The position numbers and the translations under genes are program-made. A model generated the notes under the pieces. It saw only the letters and a program-made list of their open reading frames with translations, did no database searches and was not told the DNA's origin. A DNA stretch of 64,000 nt from Penicillium oxalicum (lineage: Eukaryota; Ascomycota; Eurotiomycetes; Eurotiales; Aspergillaceae), in assembly GCF_001723175.1 (NCBI RefSeq), contig NC_064654.1, forward strand, positions 2,542,001-2,606,000, read 5' to 3'. Shown piece by piece: positions 1-12,417 of the stretch; the stretch's first letter is position 1; each line of letters starts with the position of its first letter.

Positions 1-497
1 GAAAAGACCGGCATGAGCAAGACCTTTATCGGCCTGGTGCTGATTCCCATCGTGGGCAATGCCGCTGAGCACGTCACCGCCGTGGTCGTCGCCTACAAGG
101 ATAAGATGGATCTCGCCATTGGCGTTGCCATCGGCAGCAGTCTTCAAATCGCGCTCTTTGTCACTCCCTTCCTGGTCATCCTAGGCTGGATCATGGGCAT
201 CGAAATGACCCTGCACTTCCAGACCTTTGAGACTGTGGCATTCTTCATCTCCGGCTTGGTCGTCACCCTATTGATTCAGGATGGTAAATCCAATTACCTT
301 GAGGGCGGCATGTGTCTTGGAATGTGAGTTTCTCGTGTCTCTGTGCTCTTTCATCCTCTCTTTTGCTGTGTCGTTAGGGATGGAGCTAATGTCTGTTTTC
401 CATTTCCAGGTACATTATCCTGGCTCTCGCCTTCTACGTCTACCCCGACGATGTTGACGAGGGAATTGGTGGCATTTTCAATAAGATGGTGAACTAA
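1..497 (+). CDS. Ca2+/H+ antiporter (CAX/VCX1 family), C-terminal part
   Basis: This is the 3' end of a cation/proton exchanger; the 5' part lies outside the window. Exons are 1-323 and 410-497, with an 86-bp intron (GTGAGT donor, phase 2, TTTCCAG acceptor) that restores the frame and ends at TAA 495-497. The visible part carries the GNAAEH motif of the second CAX repeat, which helps form the ion pathway, followed by three hydrophobic segments and a short acidic tail (PDDVDEG). CAX proteins move Ca2+ into the vacuole in exchange for protons; the vacuolar location is family knowledge, not seen here. The family is firm; the paralogue cannot be assigned from the C-terminus alone. Confidence 0.85.
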
Positions 498-1365
498 ATG
501 GGGACCTGATCCTACCATGTACACAGGGAATTCAGATGACCTTCTCTGATGACATGTTGACCACCTGCTCGTGTGTCTTTTCTTATTTGACAAGCTCACA
601 CTCACACACACACTCTCTCTCTCTTCCCTTCCTTGTACCCGTCTGCAGTCTTTCTCTCCTCTCGCCTGCTCGCTGGGCCTTATGAGTATGCCCGATTATA
701 TTTGTTCACTGGGTTCTCTTTACCATTTGTTCTGTTCATACTTTCTCGCGTATGGTGTGATAATTCAAAATGAACATGTTTATATCTTTCACTCACAAGA
801 GACATCTCGAATGTCCTTTTCCCCCCCCTCTCTTCCGTCAGTGACCGGTCACGAGACCTGGACCAGCCTAGCGTGCTTGTCTCGTCCCAATCTTTTGAAC
901 TTGCCTTGTCATCTGATCATCCTATCCTCTTATCAGTCGGAAGGGATGTCAGAGTTAGAGTCAGCCTCTTGACTCCGACCATCTTGCATCAAGCCACGGC
1001 GGGGCGATATGATCCTTGCAGTTGCCCTGACTGGCTGTCTCCCAAGGATTGACAAGCCGGCCATACCCCACCGGGCGTCCTTCTCCGTCTTACCGACTAG
1101 ACAAAATAAGGAAATCAAATTGAGAACTCTCTCATGGGTGGATCGTGACTCAACACCCGAGCGGTACAGAGAGTGCGAACTTCGCGGGTCTGGTTGCATA
1201 ATCGTATCGCTGAACTCATGCGGGGTACTCAGTAGCATTGGATTGTCGAGACCCACTCTCCCATCACTATCATTGTGACCAGCGTCTGCTCTTTATATAT
1301 ACCCTGCAGGTGGTTGTCGAGAGTTTTTCTTTGACCCAGTTGCGATCACTCTCGGCTCTGCAACA
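498..1365. other. Intergenic, 3' region of antiporter and P450 promoter
   Basis: No supported gene. The first part is pyrimidine-rich and presumably the 3' UTR of the antiporter. A TATATATA element lies at about 1293-1300, some 70 bp before the P450 start codon, and is the likely core promoter. Confidence 0.5.
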
Positions 1366-3242
1366 ATGTCCAGTCTCCTTCAAGTGGCGGTCGGCCTGGC
1401 GATCTTGCTGGTCGTCGTCTACAAAGGCATCATCTACCCGGCCTTCCTCTCCCCACTTGCTCAAATCCCCAATGCGCATTGGAGTGTGCCCATCTCACCG
1501 GTTTGGATGCTGTGGAGGCGCTTTCGAATGCGAAATAATCGGACCATCCAGGCGGCGCATGAGCAATTGGGTCCTATCGTGAGACTGGGTCCTTCGGAGA
1601 TCTCCATCAATTGTGTCGATGGGGGTATCAAGTCTGTCTATACGGGCGGTTTCGAGAAACATGAATGGTATCCTCGATTGTTTGGATCACTTGGGTGAGT
1701 TCAAGCTATTGCCCTTTCTCTCTCTCTCTCTCTCTCCCTCTCTGTCTCCAAGCAGGAAATCATTTAAAGCGTGGAAAAAACCACTTCTTCTGATACATCT
1801 CTCGTGCCCTTTGGCGGTGCGTCGTAGAACCGTGAGCATGTTCACCATGGTAGGGAGCAAGCCGCATTCAGTTCGCAAGAGGATGTTGTCCAACATCTAC
1901 TCCAAATCGACACTGCAGACCTCGCCCAACTTGCAGTTGGTGTCCAAGGCCGTCATTCTCGAGCGTCTGCTCCCCATTCTCCAACAAGTGGCGAAATCGG
2001 GCGAACCTCTCGACGTACATGACCTCAACCAAGGGCTCACCATGGACTTTGTATCCGGCTACCTCTTTGGCCTGCGAAACGGCACCAACCATGTTGAGAA
2101 CCACGACTATCGAAGACGCTGGTTGCACATGTATCTGTGTCGGAAGCCGTTTGAATTTTATCATCAGGAAGTGCCCCGTCTCTACCGGTGGATGAAATGT
2201 CTCGGTCTGCGTGTGATCCCCAAGTACTGTGACGAAGCCAATGATCTGCTCGATGCCTGGGCTCTCGACCTCTGTGGCAAGGCCGAACAATCGCTGGCCT
2301 CGACGGATCCAGCCGTCGAACCGATTGTCTACAAGCAGCTGAAGCAGGGCCTGGACAAACAAGCTGCCAAAGAAGGCATCAAGCCTAATCTTGCGCAGCA
2401 ATTAAACGATATTGCATGCGAAATGTACGACCAACTCACCGCCGGCTTCGAAACCAGCGCCGTAGGATTGACCTATCTCCTTTGGCAACTATCCCGCCAC
2501 CCAGATATCCAAGATCGTCTGCGTGAAGAACTACACCTCAATCTCAACCCGACCATTCGATTCCCTGGATCGACAGAGTTACCCTCGCCCAAATCCATCG
2601 ACACTTTACCTTTACTCGACGCCATCATCACAGAGACACTACGACTCCATGCGCCCATCCCAGGCATCCAGCCCCGCGTCACTCCAGAACCCTCATGCAG
2701 TCTGGCCGGATATGACAATATTCCTCCAGGCACTCGCGTCAACGCACAGGCGTACTCTCTCCACCGCAACCCCCAGGTTTACCCAGATCCGGAATCATGG
2801 CAGCCCACACGCTGGCTCAAGGCAGAGAATACCCCCGACGAACTGGAGGAACGACGACGCTGGTTCTGGGCATTCGGTAGCGGGGGCCGTATGTGCGTGG
2901 GCAGTAATCTTGCACTACAAGGTACGTCCATGTTCTTTCCCCACAGCACCTGGTTCCTTTTTTTTTTTGCCCTCCATTTTTCCTTCTCCTTTTATTTTTC
3001 CACTTTGTCTTTTGATCTGGGATCCTGAAGTATTTGCGTTTGCGTGTGCGTCAGGCCGAAGTTGCCTTTTCTTCTTTTAACACTTTTCTTTTTTTTTCTT
3101 TGCAGAGACCAAACTTGTTGCCGCGGCAATTTATTCGAATTTCCGTACGACGATTGTCAATGATCAAGGCATCGAAGCTATCGATGCTTACACAGTTCAT
3201 CCCAGAGGTGAGAAGCTGTTTCTCAAGTTTGAGAAGGTTTGA
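1366..3242 (+). CDS. Cytochrome P450 monooxygenase
   Basis: Three exons, 1366-1694, 1828-2921 and 3106-3242, give a 519-residue protein, normal for a fungal microsomal P450. The introns (133 and 184 bp) have GTGAGT and GTACGT donors. A nearer acceptor at 1755 also keeps frame, but the one at 1827 gives a better family match just before the HSxRKR-type segment. Visible landmarks are an N-terminal membrane anchor (about residues 5-25), the I-helix AGFETS (315-320), the K-helix ETLR, a PTRW segment, and the heme loop FGSGGRMCVG with the thiolate Cys466. The protein should sit on the ER and use a P450 reductase. No polyketide or peptide synthase lies next to it, so the substrate is unknown. I do not assign a CYP number. 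Confidence 0.9.
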
Positions 3243-3838
3243 GATGATGTGTACCTGCAGTACCTGCAATACCTGCAATTTGTGTAGGGAATATCTGCAA
3301 AATGATTATATCAGAGACAAAGAACCTACGACTCCTAATAAAAAAGGTCATGGCAATTTTCAGAACTCCATCTCATCATAGTCGTACATTGGATCCGTCT
3401 TTTCAAAGTGACGAATGTCATCTCTCACGTAGGTATAAGTACTGTACAGATGCGCGGGTTTGAAAGGAGAGCAAAAAAAAAAGAAGAAATGAAAAGAGCC
3501 AAAAGGAATACACACACGACACCAACTCCCGTATCACTTCAGCCAGGGCAAGGCCATCCGTCCAACCGATTGAGTAACCCACTGCACACTTTATGTCCCC
3601 AGAGGACGAAATATTGCATGTAAAGCCATCACAGAGTCAGCGTCATAGCAAATCTCACAACCCAGACTGAGGCATGTGACGTGATACCACTCCAAAAAAA
3701 AAACAGATAAAAAAATAAAAGTAGGAATAATAAAGCAATAAACAAACTCCAGAACAAACAAGTTCTTCGGCAATCGACGATATCTTGTAGACATAGTCAA
3801 AAGTGTCCCGCGGTGATTTTTGGAACTCTGTTTTTTGT
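3243..3838. other. Intergenic between convergent P450 and MRP10
   Basis: About 600 bp between two 3' ends. It is A-rich with short A runs around 3690-3745. No gene, RNA or repeat is supported. Confidence 0.5.
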
Positions 3839-4432
3839 TCAACCCAGGACACCGTCCTTCTTGCGGGGTCCGACCACCTTGGGGTACATTCTCATCAAGT
3901 GGTAGTTGACAGTGTTCTTCTTCTTCTCGTGTGATTTCTGTACAGGCGCAGGAGAAGCGGCTTGTTAGTCCAGTCCGTGATTTGGAGTGTAAAGGTTCCG
4001 GGGTACGTACGGGTTCATCCATGCACTTGCGCAATTGCGCCTCGAGGCCAGCGCACGCTTCAACACCGTAGCCTTGAGAGGCCCAGCAGTCTGATTGAGA
4101 GACGGAGAATGGTTAGCCGAGGAACGAAAAGATCATATATGGGATGTTTGCATAAAGACAAGACGGTTCGGGTTGGCCTGATCGTGAACGGGTCTGATTC
4201 GGTTCGAGTGGCAGTTGAATTGCGGCAGATCCACCACGATCGAGGTAATCGTTGGGAGCCAGCTGATTTAGAAAAACCAGATAGCGTAGGACTATCACGT
4301 ACTCAGCATTGAAGACATGACAGTCACGCAAGCGTTCTGTTCATGTTGGTTGGGGCGTCGGACACGGAGGTGGTTGATGGTGTTTAGACGGAGCGGGTTC
4401 AGCCGAGTGGTCACGTTGCCCTTGGGAGCCAT
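3839..4432 (-). CDS. MRP10: Mitochondrial small ribosomal subunit protein Mrp10 (mS37)
   Basis: Three short exons on the minus strand (4432-4303, 4090-4011, 3937-3839) give 102 residues; both introns (212 and 73 bp) have GTACGT donors. The product is a twin CX9C protein: Cys35/Cys45 and Cys56-region/Cys66-region are each separated by nine residues, and the order RRPN, CVTVMSSML, NCWASQGY, LRKCMDEP, NYHLMRMYP matches Mrp10. Mrp10 is an intermembrane-space-type CHCH protein that ends up in the mitoribosomal small subunit. The basic tail ending GPRKKDGVLG is typical of fungal members. It shares a 386-bp divergent promoter with a second mitochondrial gene at 4819. Confidence 0.9.
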
Positions 4433-4818
4433 GGTGAAGGCAGTTCAAAGTCCAGCTGGAAATTTTCACACAGGGTAGGGATATGGAAATGTCCAGTCTT
4501 GACTTTGTGGTGAGAAATTGACCCAGGCGCGCCGTCAACAACAAGCATCTCAAAGTGCCCTCGAAAGAGTTTCAAAGTTTGGCTTCCGCGGAGGTGGATG
4601 ACATAATCACCACCGATCGGGCGAATACATGGACTTGATCGGTCGGATCCAGTCAGCGCCCGGCCGACGCAATCGATGGAGAGCTCCGGAGTTAACGGGC
4701 AGCTCGCCACCTTTCGAGGTCTGTCTGCATCTTGGAGTTCCTTCATCACGACTGAATGCCTTTGCAGTCTCGTTGTCGAGGGAGTGTAAGACTTTAATCT
4801 TGTCTCATATTCACGAAA
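4433..4818. promoter_or_regulatory. Divergent promoter between MRP10 and DNAJC28-like gene
   Basis: A 386-bp stretch separates two divergent start codons of mitochondrial-protein genes. No TATA box stands out. Shared control is an inference from the arrangement only. Confidence 0.4.
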
Positions 4819-6457
4819 ATGTCACCGCCATGTCAAATCTGGAGGCCCAGTATAGGTCGGATGGCCATGTATGCGCCGAGGCACACGGCTCCCGCAACCA
4901 AGTACTTTGCAACAACTGCTCATCAACGAGACCAGACCAAGACACATTCCGGTCCTCAGAATGGGGGTGAAGCGAAAACGGACTCGCAAAATGAATCATC
5001 AACCGAAGAAGGAGCCATGGCCCGTCGACTATCCCAAATGACCGAGGATGCGATTGTACAAGGTGGACGTTCTGCGCAACGCAACATTGAGAATGCTGGC
5101 TTCTCAGAGGAGCTCAAGCGGCAACTGGAAGAACGAGTCAAGGCGGCCTCTTTCAAGAGTGAGCATGCTGCGGCGCATTCTATTCTCGACATGCCGGTAA
5201 GTTTTTTTTTCTTCTGCAGACGAGTCCGATAAATTGTTGGTTTCTCCTCCACTGATGCGTTGTGTTTAGTCTAGTGCCGGCCAGGGAACCCGGGAGACAG
5301 CCGCCGCTCCAGTCTGGTCTGGTACAGAGTCCCTTCATGATTCTGCATTGCGCATGCTCGACGACGCCAGCAAGCCAATTCGAACCCCATTCAAGATTCC
5401 CCAGCCGGTGAATCTGCAACCCGCCGCGAAACCAAAGCGCTCGACCGGAGCCCGACTGGCGGCCGCAAAGGACCGGACCACAAAATATACCCTGAGCCAA
5501 GCTCCCGGCCTCTCGGATGATCAGCGCGCCGCCATTCGCAGCGAGATGAAAGAAAAATTAATGCCGGGTGCCCAAGCAATGCCCATCTCTCTCCATGGTC
5601 TAGCATCCCTCGCGAACGAGCGCATCGAGGACGCCATTGCGCGAGGGCAGTTTGATAAGATCAAGCGAGGCAAAGGCGTCAACACCGAGACCGACCATAA
5701 TGCCAACAGCGCTTTCATCGATACGACAGAGTACTTTATGAATAAGATCATCCAGAAGCAGGACATTGTCCCGCCCTGGATTGAAAAGCAGCAGGAGCTA
5801 GCGTCAGAGCTGAGTCGTTTCCGACAGCGCATTCGGACGGAGTGGAGGAGGCATGCTGCTCGCTTGATCGCCAGCCAGGGCGGCTCCTTGGAGGCACAAA
5901 TGAGGCGGGCCAGAGGGTATGCCGCGGCCGAAGCACGTCTGGCCGAGCAAGCTAGGATGGAAGCTGCTCTGAGAGACACCTCTAGCGAGAAGAGGGTGTC
6001 GGATATCGCAGCCGATGGACGCATCAGTCCAACGTCGTCCTCGTCGGATGTCCCCTCTGATGATGTCGATGATGAAAAAGAAGACATCCCCCATCTTCCA
6101 CCCCTGCGAGATGAAGATTATATCGCTATAGAACGAGCATATCTTGAACTCGCTGTGAAGCAGCTCAATACCATCGCTCGCTCATATAATCTACAAGCCC
6201 CGCGGTCAGCTCAAAAGCCGTATATCAATCTTGACCGTGAGCTAAGGGCTTGCTACGCCGAAGTCGCTCCCCAGCTCGCAGAAGAAATTAGACGACGCGC
6301 ATCCGAGCGAGCGCGTCCAGCGATTCCCGTCTCGGCACCCAAGTCCAGCGTGTTTGGATCCATTGGAACAGCACAAACAGTACAGGTCTATGAAGAAGAC
6401 AAGAACAACGGGTATGGAATGAAGGAATTTTGGAGAGACTTGTTCTCCAAGAAATGA
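4819..6457 (+). CDS. DnaJ homologue subfamily C member 28-like protein (DUF1992)
   Basis: Exons 4819-5196 and 5270-6457, with a 73-bp intron (GTAAGT donor, TTTAG acceptor, phase 0), encode 521 residues. The N-terminus is rich in Arg, Ala, Ser and Thr with few acids, like a mitochondrial presequence. The conserved core around ISLHGLASLANERIEDAI, GQFDKIKRGKG and VPPWIEKQ is the DUF1992 / DNAJC28 domain. No J-domain HPD motif is visible, as in fungal members. An Ala/Arg-rich coiled-coil stretch follows, then a Ser/Asp-rich linker, then a second conserved segment with YIAIERAYLELAVKQLNTIARSYN. The molecular function of the family is poorly known. The start at 4819 is the first ATG giving the presequence. 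Confidence 0.85.
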
Positions 6458-8392
6458 CAATTGTGTACATAAAACATCATAAAAAGAAGGACTGCAGGTA
6501 GCGAGTGTGCTTGCGCGACTCCACTCGGCCTGGGGATGTTTCTGTGACACTACCGTCGCTTGAGCATCACACGATAAAACTCAGCTCGTCAACTCTCTCT
6601 CTCTCTATTCCGTAGCTCACCTCTGCGTGTTTGTGTTGTACGATCGTTCATTCATAACAGGCAATCTTTGATTTCATCGAGCACCCCATGACGACATTCA
6701 GACACACCATCCACATGCTTCTGTAATGGATGCGTGCGCGAGGGCGATGCATCAATTTCATGGACCTGAACTCCTTATCAATACCAGCACAGACAGGGGC
6801 AGGCCAAGGCTGCAAGAGACTGGATTGCAGTAAGAGCTGGAGCGACTTTGACCAAACACTGCGAGGCAAAGATCAGGACAAAGTCACTTGTTGGGTGGAC
6901 GAGAAAAAGACAGGATGAATAGGCAAGCCTGAGAAAAACGGCAGAACTACAAGGCGCATGTATGGCTGACTGGCTTCTGCCGATTATCCAAGTCCAGTGC
7001 AGCTTGAGCATGTGAGTTCAAAGATTGAGAGCCCTTGAGCTGTCAACCGCGGTCATGTCATTTGACGCGTTTTTGTTTTCTCCAGGATTGACATGTAAGA
7101 GAGGACGGCTGCAGTGCTCCGAAATCACTGGGTTGTGAACCTGACTTATGGAGTTCTCCGGGTCTTTTAGGTGGATGGGAACGACTCTGTTCCATCTCAG
7201 TGATAATTTGACCAAAAGTCTGATGAGTATCATCAGCAGGACAAGCAGTGACGCCACGTAAAATGACACGACTCGGCGGCGAAGAGCTAGTGAAGTTTGC
7301 ATGGACGGCGCCGGATGGCACGCAGGACCGTCACACGCGACAGGATGAATATCTCGTTTCAACGGAATGATGAATTGATGCCATGGGATTTTGGGCCAGG
7401 TGCCCTGGGGCCAGCCGGCTTGACGAATGTCGGAGTCACCAAACGGAAGTCTGGAGATAATCTCCAAGTTTCCCAGCCAGATTTCATTGATGGCGTTTCC
7501 TGATTCGTAGAAGTTGTTGGACTTCACCCCGTGTACCGTGGAGAACTTGTGACCCATTTTGAAGAATAGCAGTAGCAATGGCAGAAAAAGAGATGCATGA
7601 TTGAAACACAAAAGCCAACAGAGTACTTGGATCGAGAAATCGAGACATTTTCTCGTTCCATTCAATCAACAAAAGGAAGGCGTACGATGACGAGGAAGGT
7701 GCGACCTGCAAAGTATAAGAACCACGTGATTAATGGGATCAGTATCTTTTTTAACCTTCGCCATCTGGCCACTGCCAACTTTATCGACGTGACAGAAAAC
7801 TCATGAAGGCGTTATTACCCGTCACTACTAACACTAGTATGCAGTGGCACTGACGAGGGTGCTCAGTTTTCATGTTGAGCCTCGAAAGTCATAATCCTGG
7901 GTAATTGTCACGCCCCTCTGCTCCATTAGGGTCTTTTGACTAACTTTATTCGCTAGTGCTTGGTCCTCCTGGCAAGATGCCGAGATCACAGTCAAGGCAC
8001 CGTCCGGGGTCTCGTCCGCGCCTGTGACTGGCTGCCCGCTGGTGATGGGGGTGCATGCGGGCGCTTATGGAGAACCAACAACAGGCCTCGATGGCCATCG
8101 GCAGGCGAGATACTTTGGGCTGCAGCCTCGACACACACATCACACTGTCACATTTGGTGGCTCATCATCTTTTATAGCGATTTCCCTCCCCAAAGCTCCC
8201 TACCGCCTCGTCAGCTTTGCGAACAGAATGCACCGCTTGCTCTACCTCAGACTCGACCCGTATCCCCGGTGCGATATGTCGATCGGCCCAAGCTGACTGC
8301 ACGTTGCACTTCAGATTGGATTGACTGCTTGCTTGCCCTAACCAACTCTACCCCGCCGTGATCGCGGTCTTTGGTTACAAAAGGTGTTAGAA
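6458..8392. other. Long intergenic region with one weak minus-strand ORF
   Basis: Nearly 2 kb between two plus-strand genes. It has a CT run near 6594-6605 and no splice-consistent gene that I can build. The only notable frame is the minus-strand one listed at 7018-7557. The last 200 bp should hold the promoter of the gene at 8393. Confidence 0.4.
7018..7557 (-). CDS. Hypothetical small membrane protein (weak)
   Basis: An uninterrupted minus-strand frame from ATG at 7557 to TGA at 7018 would encode 179 residues. It has one clear hydrophobic stretch around residues 95-120 (VVSFYVASLLVLLMILIRLL) and a Trp/Pro-rich segment before it (GWPQGTWPKIPWHQ). I recognise no family. The codon use is less biased than in neighbouring genes, and the frame may be chance or a fragment of a spliced gene. 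Confidence 0.22.
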   Translation of the reverse strand: MGHKFSTVHGVKSNNFYESGNAINEIWLGNLEIISRLPFGDSDIRQAGWPQGTWPKIPWHQFIIPLKRDIHPVACDGPACHPAPSMQTSLALRRRVVSFYVASLLVLLMILIRLLVKLSLRWNRVVPIHLKDPENSISQVHNPVISEHCSRPLLHVNPGENKNASNDMTAVDSSRALNL

Positions 8393-9679
8393 ATGCCTTC
8401 ATCACTGGTTAGCCTTCAGATTTCCTCCTCTTTCTTTCTTCGCCTTCTGGTGCACTGCCTGTCGGTCGCCGTGGTTTCCGGAGTAGCAGAAGCAGATCAT
8501 CATACAAGATCTTCGCAAGATCCTCCGCCACTGAATAAGGCGCTGCTGGGGATTCAAATCGGGAGCATTGCGGGAGCCTACTTGGTCTTCGTCGCAGTTC
8601 TCCTCGGCCTGTTGCTGCTGGTCGGACGGCGACTTCGCCGAACGGTTCAGTCATCGAACTACTCACTTCAAATGCACATTTTACAACCAGCCAAGCAGAA
8701 CCTTAGCCTAGATCCTGGTTCCGAGTACCCCATGCCGCACACTCAACCCGGCCAGGCCGCTGCTGGCTTTGAATCATCATGGAACAAATTCCCAAGTGCC
8801 AACCGGCCCTCTCAGAGTTCCTCGACACACGGCAGCGTAGTAACCATCGATGAATCCGTCGTCGCGTCCGATCGCCAGCGGGCACAAGACCAGATGGCGA
8901 TGCTGTACGCTGCAGTGCTGGAACATGACGCACAAAAGTCCGCGAGCGGCCACCTGTCGGTGAGAGATTCGGATTCCCTGGCTCAGTCTCCAGACAGCCA
9001 GTATACGAATCCCTTTACCGACCGCCATGCCTCGCAGCAACCGCTTAGAGAATCCTACCAAGAGTCGCTCAAGTCTCCCAAATCGAGTGGATCGCGTCTG
9101 ACCAAGCTCTTCAGCTCCAAGTCGAGCTCGCAGCCGGACGGCGGCAAGCTGCGATCGCCACGGCTACCTTTGCGGAAATTGGGAATCTCCTCGCCGCTGG
9201 CGTCACCAGACATTCATGTTTCTCACACATACGGTCACGATCAAGTGCCTCTGTCGCCAAGACTCTACAATCCCGGCCCGCCGCCAGCAGCGCCTCGTGC
9301 AGAGCCCCCCGTCGCACACATTATGCCTCCACCCAGTCGGGCTCGAGCGGCGCCGGCGCCTCTCAACCTGGCCACTCCCACTTCGCCACCTCACAATCAG
9401 CAAACCCCCTCAAGCCTGCCATTCCGTGAGGCCTATCCCCTTCAAAGCGCTCCGCCTACCAAGACGACCATCCTGGAGCGCCCAACGAAGACTCGCAATG
9501 GTCCGGCCACTGGCTTGCCGACTCCTTATAGTGCCTATATGCCGTATACGCCAGTGACACCATTCACACCTGGGCGAGTAGTAACAAGACGTGAGCGTCG
9601 ACGCGAGGAGCGGGAAAATGGCCTCCGTGTGCTTAATGAAGATGACTTGGTCAAGGACGACACGGATATGTGGGGTTGA
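8393..9679 (+). CDS. Single-pass membrane protein with long Ser/Pro-rich tail
   Basis: An intronless frame of 428 residues. The true start is ATG at 8393; the frame upstream is open only through a GTG codon. A hydrophobic N-terminus (about residues 5-33, possible signal peptide) is followed by one strong transmembrane segment (about 50-75, GAYLVFVAVLLGLLLLVG) with a basic RRLRR stop-transfer. The rest is low-complexity, rich in Ser, Pro, Ala and Arg, with SP/TP sites and a late YMPYTPVTPFTP segment, then an acidic end KDDTDMWG. The layout is that of a plasma-membrane or wall-sensor-type protein with a cytosolic tail, but I recognise no named family. Confidence 0.75.
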   Translation: MPSSLVSLQISSSFFLRLLVHCLSVAVVSGVAEADHHTRSSQDPPPLNKALLGIQIGSIAGAYLVFVAVLLGLLLLVGRRLRRTVQSSNYSLQMHILQPAKQNLSLDPGSEYPMPHTQPGQAAAGFESSWNKFPSANRPSQSSSTHGSVVTIDESVVASDRQRAQDQMAMLYAAVLEHDAQKSASGHLSVRDSDSLAQSPDSQYTNPFTDRHASQQPLRESYQESLKSPKSSGSRLTKLFSSKSSSQPDGGKLRSPRLPLRKLGISSPLASPDIHVSHTYGHDQVPLSPRLYNPGPPPAAPRAEPPVAHIMPPPSRARAAPAPLNLATPTSPPHNQQTPSSLPFREAYPLQSAPPTKTTILERPTKTRNGPATGLPTPYSAYMPYTPVTPFTPGRVVTRRERRREERENGLRVLNEDDLVKDDTDMWG

Positions 9680-9895
9680 TCAAGAGCGTTGCCGTTCACA
9701 GATCATCCGGCCCAGGTGTTTGGCGCGGAAGACTGAATGTTTGCCCGGAGTTTACAATATACCAGATACATTTTTTTGAGCAATCAACCCATTTCTAAAA
9801 TATGGAAGATACCCCCTCGTAAATCCCGGGAGCCGTGAGGAGTCAACTTGGTCAAGGATGTGTTCTCCTTCAAGGGCAGGATCGAGGTCCTGATT

Positions 9896-10997
9896 TTAGT
9901 GCTTTGGCTTCTTGAGATGCTGCGTACCGTTGATGATGGCTTCTGCGTAATCTGCCCGACTCCCGGCCTTTTCCAGCGTGAGCAGGGCTTGGATGGTACA
10001 TCCGCGTGGAGACGAGATGCTCTCGCGCAGTACGGCTGGATGAACTCCCGCCTCCAAAGCTGCCGTCAGTCCCTTCAACCCACCGATCATCAACTCCATC
10101 GCATCTGGTCGCTTCATGCCTTCGACCACGCACCCATCCAGCATTCCTTCCACCGGGACCGTCATAGCTGCAAGGGTGGCACCGACTAGGACCGAGCCCA
10201 GGTCCATCTGATTCGGCGGTAGGTACTTGATTGTGCCGACCTGGCTGAACAACCACTCCACAAAGGATGACATGTGGTCAGGAAGTCGTTCCTCCGGCGT
10301 CTCGATAATGGTGGTCGACTGACTGTATCGGGCAGCCATGTTAGGAATCGCCTTGACCACGATCGGACGGCTCATCAACACGGGGTTGGCCCGGGAGTCT
10401 AATTGAGACGGTCCAATAGCTTCGCTTCGCAAAATCATTCGAGTGAGATCCTGGGGGGTCTGCCCGGCGAGAACACTGATGACCAACTTGCCGGCGAGCG
10501 CCTGATGCATTCCGGGGGTCGTCAACACGTCCTCCGCCATGAATGGCTTGAATGCGAGAACGACGATGTCTGCGTTTTCAATCACTTCCACGGGTACGTT
10601 GAGGCTGTGAGTGACACTGACGTAGCTTCGTTGCTCTGGAGTGAGCGAGCCGAGCAGGCGCTCTGCTGAAACGGATGTTTTTGTGCAGGCGATGAATTTG
10701 TAATTCGATTCTCGTAATGGGCTTGCTTCATCCGGTTCGGACACGAGATTGGCCATGCGAGTTTTTTCTTCCTGCACCATGGCGTCCACGACTCGGTAGA
10801 GAATGGCACCTCCCATGTTTCCTACGGACTTGGTGAGCCGAGCGGTCTTTTTTTTTAGTTCTGAGGATCGTATATTTATTTCTTCGAGGTTTAAAAAGGG
10901 GTTGGAAAAAAAAAGAGATGGATATTAAATCGGGGAACTGACCACATCCCAGGAAGAGAACGCGCTTGCAGTGTTGCATCTTGACCTCGGTTTGCAT
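9896..10997 (-). CDS. PRO3: Pyrroline-5-carboxylate reductase
   Basis: Exon 1 is 10997-10943 and exon 2 is 10821-9896, joined over a 121-bp intron (GTCAGT donor, phase 1), giving 326 residues. The splice rebuilds the NAD(P)-binding loop FLGCGNMGGAIL. An in-frame TAG just upstream of 10997 fixes the start. Further family marks are VVLAFKPF, KLVISVLAG, VVKAIPNMAARY and the C-terminal helical domain with LVGATLAAMTVP and EAGVHPAVLRESISSPRGCTIQALLTLE, the conserved substrate/dimer region. The enzyme reduces pyrroline-5-carboxylate to proline. It points toward an ornithine cyclodeaminase family gene 1.4 kb away, so two proline-forming activities are neighbours. Confidence 0.93.
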
Positions 10998-12417
10998 CTT
11001 TTCCTACCAGTCTGGTCTTTTCACGCCGCTTGGCCTTTCTATGACGGCGTTTATCTTGATGAGGTAGTGCTGGAGTTGGAGGACGGCTCACACTCTTTTG
11101 TGTGGATTTTGATCGGGCGAGAGACGGCAACGGAGGTGGGAAGAAAGGTGCATGAAATGATCGGGGAGGTTGCATCGCCATGCAATTCCCTCTCTAGTCG
11201 GAGATGGTTCCCCGACGCCCTCGGATCGTGCAGCCGATTGCCTTCCACAGGGCTCCGTGCAAAAAGAGAAAATCAAGACGTACGTGATCATGTGTTGACA
11301 TGGCTTGCGCATGGACGTCTGTTTCGAGAGAGAGAAAGCCACAGTCTAAAATAACCCTGACTGGACTATACGAGTGATCGGATGCAAGATCAAGATCATG
11401 TAATGGATGGTTTTGATACTATGCAAATATGCATAACCAACATTGCTTAGGTAGGAGATGGAGACGAATCAGGTGTTTGTTTGTTTTTTTGGTTTGGTTT
11501 GTTTTGGGGCTCTGTACTTCCAAACTTACAGATTGGGAATTTAGATAAATTGAACTTCAGCGCCCATGATCGATCATAGATTCATGTTTATCGATGCGAG
11601 CCCCTCGACCAGTGCAAATCTATGTCCAATCGACTTGAAAGAGTCAAGAACGAAGATTCAGGGCGATCGCACTCGGTGGCTGTGTATCCTCGTGCAAGCA
11701 ACTTACGACACTCAGCCCGGCCGCATTAAGCGTGCATCCAGGCGGGCGCCCGCTTTCGGGGCTGATTCACATGTGGAGACGGATGTATTTTCCGCTTTCC
11801 GCTTCGGGTTGGAAGACATGGGAGTTCAACTTGTGTGGCTTCCTACCCTTTCTCGCCTGGTCTGATCCGTTTCATTTTTCTCTCTTCTTCTTTACCTGGC
11901 AAAACTGGTGGATACGGGAATCTAATCATCTCGTGCACTCACCGAGATATCTGGGATCGTATATGATTGTAAATGTGTCATCCCCCGGTCAAGGTGTGTC
12001 ACCATCAAACCATCCCACTACGCTCGGGTGGATCGACCCCGCCGCTACGCCAACTTCCCCCACCAGCTAGAAACTCGATAGGGCGTTCGTCGTCAGCAGC
12101 TGGAGAGCTCTTGTCAGCCTTCTCAACAGTGAGGAAGTAGATCATCACCACCTATACATCTCTCCCAAAGTCTCCCTGAGCTTCGGATCTGTTGCAAGCC
12201 TAGAAGAGTGAGACAAAGCGGGTCTAACGGACTGCGCCCCCTGCCTCTAGCGCCTGTTGCCTTATCTTGCCGTGCCTTCCAGAAGTTGATTCCAGACCAG
12301 CCTCGCCGTCTCCCTGCCGATTTTCGTAGCGCTGGAGTGCAGTTGGTCTGACATACAAGTTGGGAGTACTCGACTGCATCACACCACACTCATCGACCAA
12401 ACACAACTCCCGGCCCG
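10998..12417. other. Divergent upstream region of PRO3 and the cyclodeaminase gene
   Basis: A 1.4-kb region between two divergent genes. It contains T- and GT-rich stretches near 11475-11510 and no convincing exon. It should hold both promoters and leaders. I saw no TATA box close to either start. Confidence 0.4.
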